NCBI GenBank assembly: GCA_039636795.1
Contig: CP143430.1
Location: forward strand, 2,852,001-2,916,000
Source of the DNA: Micrococcaceae bacterium Sec5.1
Lineage (GTDB): Bacteria > Actinomycetota > Actinomycetes > Actinomycetales > Micrococcaceae
DNA: 64,000 bases
Direction: 5' to 3'
Shown here: piece after piece, positions 62,561 to 64,000 of the stretch
Position numbering within the stretch: the stretch's first letter is position 1
Layout of the letters: each line of letters opens with the position of its first letter
Notes under the pieces: generated by a model
Databases searched by the model: none
The model's input: only the letters and a program-made list of their open reading frames with translations
What the model was told of the DNA's origin: nothing
Made by a program: the position numbers and the translations under genes

Positions 62561-64000
62561 CATCGCACTCCCGACGAGCCGGTCGGGCCAAGGGAGCCGC
62601 CAATGGCAACCCACGGCCTTGTGAAACAGAAGGCCCCGGCCCCAGCCCCTCCCGGCCGTTCCCGGTCCGTCCGAAACAAAGGACATCACCGCCGGGGTTT
62701 CGGGGCCCGCTTCGCCGCTTGCCCGCACCAAGAAACCGATCACCAGGCCTACGCTGCGGGACCGGCCCCGGTGAAAATGGACGGCCCGGACGGACAGAAC
62801 CCTCAACCCCTCGCTTCATCTAGACCGCGGGGGCATCTCTCGCTGGCCAGGTTCGTATCTATAAATTACCTGACAACAGGGAAGCTGCTGTCGGGTCGCA
62901 CCTGCGCCGTCGGAAGCTGCTGATCATTCCGGCTTGCCGAGAGCGTACGTCGAACTAGGGCCGTGTTTCCCGTTGAGGATGCGGAGGCTGAGAGGAAATT
63001 GCAAAGCGCCCTGATCGAAAGGCTGCTTCATTTCGTTGCAGAGCCCACTCATTCGACACACCTGTCTGAATTGACGTTTGCAAAGCGGCCCGCGATTCGA
63101 TGCCGTCCATCGAACGATTTGGGCCGTCGGCGAACTGTCAACGAGTCCCGAGTCGCGTGACAGCCGATACCAAGGTCGACCGGCCGGAGTTGAACGTGCC
63201 GGCATCGCCCATGGTCAGTAATTAGGGACTTTAATCTGGGCGACGCTGGGGATGATCAGTTCGACGGCTTGCCTTTCCATCACGGTGCCGGGTCTGCTCG
63301 CCGGGTGCCGCGAAGATCGCATCAATCGGGTTCACCGGGACCTTTCCACAGTTGCTCCTGGAACACCGCATCTCCCCGGATAGGCCCCCGCCCGCAGGCC
63401 GGTGGACCCGGCGTTCTTATTGAATTACTCCAGGACCATGGACTGGGTCGTGAGCCCTGTTCCCGGCAGTCGGTTCATCGCCCGGATGCCCATCTGGCGC
63501 TCCGGGGCCCATGTACTAGAACACTCATTAACCGCCACAGGTTACGAAAAACGTAACTGGAGGCGCCGGCATCATCGACCCACCCGAGACGGGTTTGGAC
63601 CCTCCGCCCTAGGACGCAAGCCCGCCGGCCAGTGGCGGCCTCCCGGGAATGGCTCAAAGAACAGCTCCGGGCGTCACCTGGCGAGAAGGGGGCGTCGGTG
63701 TTGACCAAGGGATGATGAGGGCCAGAGAGACTTGGGCAGTCGACATGTCGCAGCGACAAGTAGCGCCACGAGCGATTCCGGTCCGGGATTGGCAACACCG
63801 CCGGAGTTCGCTGGCTTCCCACGCAGCAGTGTACTTATGGCCCCAGCAAGATTCCCCTCCGCGCGCACAGATCCCGGTCAGGTGTACTCTTGCGGGACGT
63901 CCGCTGCCGATCGTTTGATCTCCGAGGATCCCACAGCAAGTGGATCGTTCAGAGCCGGAAGACTAAGTCGAGTGGTCTCGTGGGAGTCGGGTCGGCGCGC
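62561..64000. other. About 1.4 kb with no recognisable gene
   Basis: Several short and medium open frames exist on both strands, as expected from the high GC content, but none shows a ribosome site together with a known family. A short protein-like segment at about 63630-63705 on the plus strand (REWLKEQLRASPGEKGASVL) ends at a stop and may be a gene scrap. The region is best regarded as decayed or junk DNA next to the broken IS110. Confidence 0.5.

Noticed and set aside
63269..63918. Open frames at the right end of the window
   Set aside because: Overlapping Arg/Pro/Gly-rich frames on both strands, with no consistent family signal; treated as non-coding.

Overview
The window looks like chromosomal DNA of a high-GC Gram-positive soil bacterium, most likely a member of the Micrococcaceae close to Arthrobacter, Paenarthrobacter or Pseudarthrobacter. 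This is an inference from the strong G/C bias at third codon positions, GTG and TTG starts with AAGGAGG-type ribosome binding sites, GC-rich hairpin terminators, and the gene set: many MFS and ABC transporters next to small catabolic operons, each with its own TetR, IclR, LysR or ArsR regulator. No rRNA, tRNA, phage or CRISPR was seen. The region reads as a patchwork of transport and catabolism modules, with gene decay concentrated near 21-22 kb, 27-31 kb and 51-64 kb.

1-7.5 kb: the end of a DHA2-type drug exporter, then an acyl-CoA synthetase / crotonase / SDR operon, a TetR regulator, and a CocE/NonD-type serine hydrolase. The synthetase operon, tetR and the hydrolase gene share an upstream motif (TACGAAC, with CGTA exactly 18 bp after TACG), which suggests one TetR regulon for hydrolysing an ester or amide and degrading the acid as a CoA thioester. 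7.5-10.3 kb: an ArsR/SulP anion transporter pair and a flavin-binding PNPOx-like protein. 10.3-18.8 kb: a glycine betaine type module with an ABC importer (proV, a tandem-fused proW, proX), a LysR regulator and a Rieske monooxygenase with its reductase (gbcA/gbcB-like); a LysR palindrome lies between lysR and gbcA.

18.8-25.5 kb: a tiny predicted exported protein behind two palindromic repeats, fumarylacetoacetase, a truncated hypothetical gene, a decayed carboxylesterase, an MFS transporter with an unusual cytoplasmic beta-sandwich tail, and an IclR regulator. 26-31 kb: two MHS-family transporters, an aldo/keto reductase, an IS630-like scrap and a frameshifted quinone oxidoreductase remnant. 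31.1-35.3 kb: a TetR regulator divergent, across a perfect 24-bp palindrome, from a tightly coupled operon of two MmcQ/YjbR proteins, a RarA-type AAA+ ATPase and a carboxylesterase. This is the most unusual module in the window.

35.6-43.7 kb (all minus strand): a PaaG-like crotonase, a nitronate monooxygenase-like flavoprotein, a GH-type glycogen-debranching-like enzyme, an HSL-type hydrolase and a BisC/TorA-type molybdenum oxidoreductase. 44.3-50.8 kb: an APC permease, a quinone oxidoreductase, an aldehyde dehydrogenase and a divergent choline-dehydrogenase-like GMC flavoprotein. With the betaine module this could form a choline-to-dimethylglycine route, but the substrates are not proven. 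51-55 kb: a possible MarR remnant coupled to an MFS exporter, a truncated CBS protein, and a second decayed copy of the carboxylesterase seen at 21 kb. 55.4-60.9 kb: a complete dipeptide/oligopeptide-type ABC operon with a Tat lipoprotein and a fused double ATPase. 61.2-62.6 kb: an IS110-family transposase broken by frameshifts, followed by about 1.4 kb with no recognisable gene.
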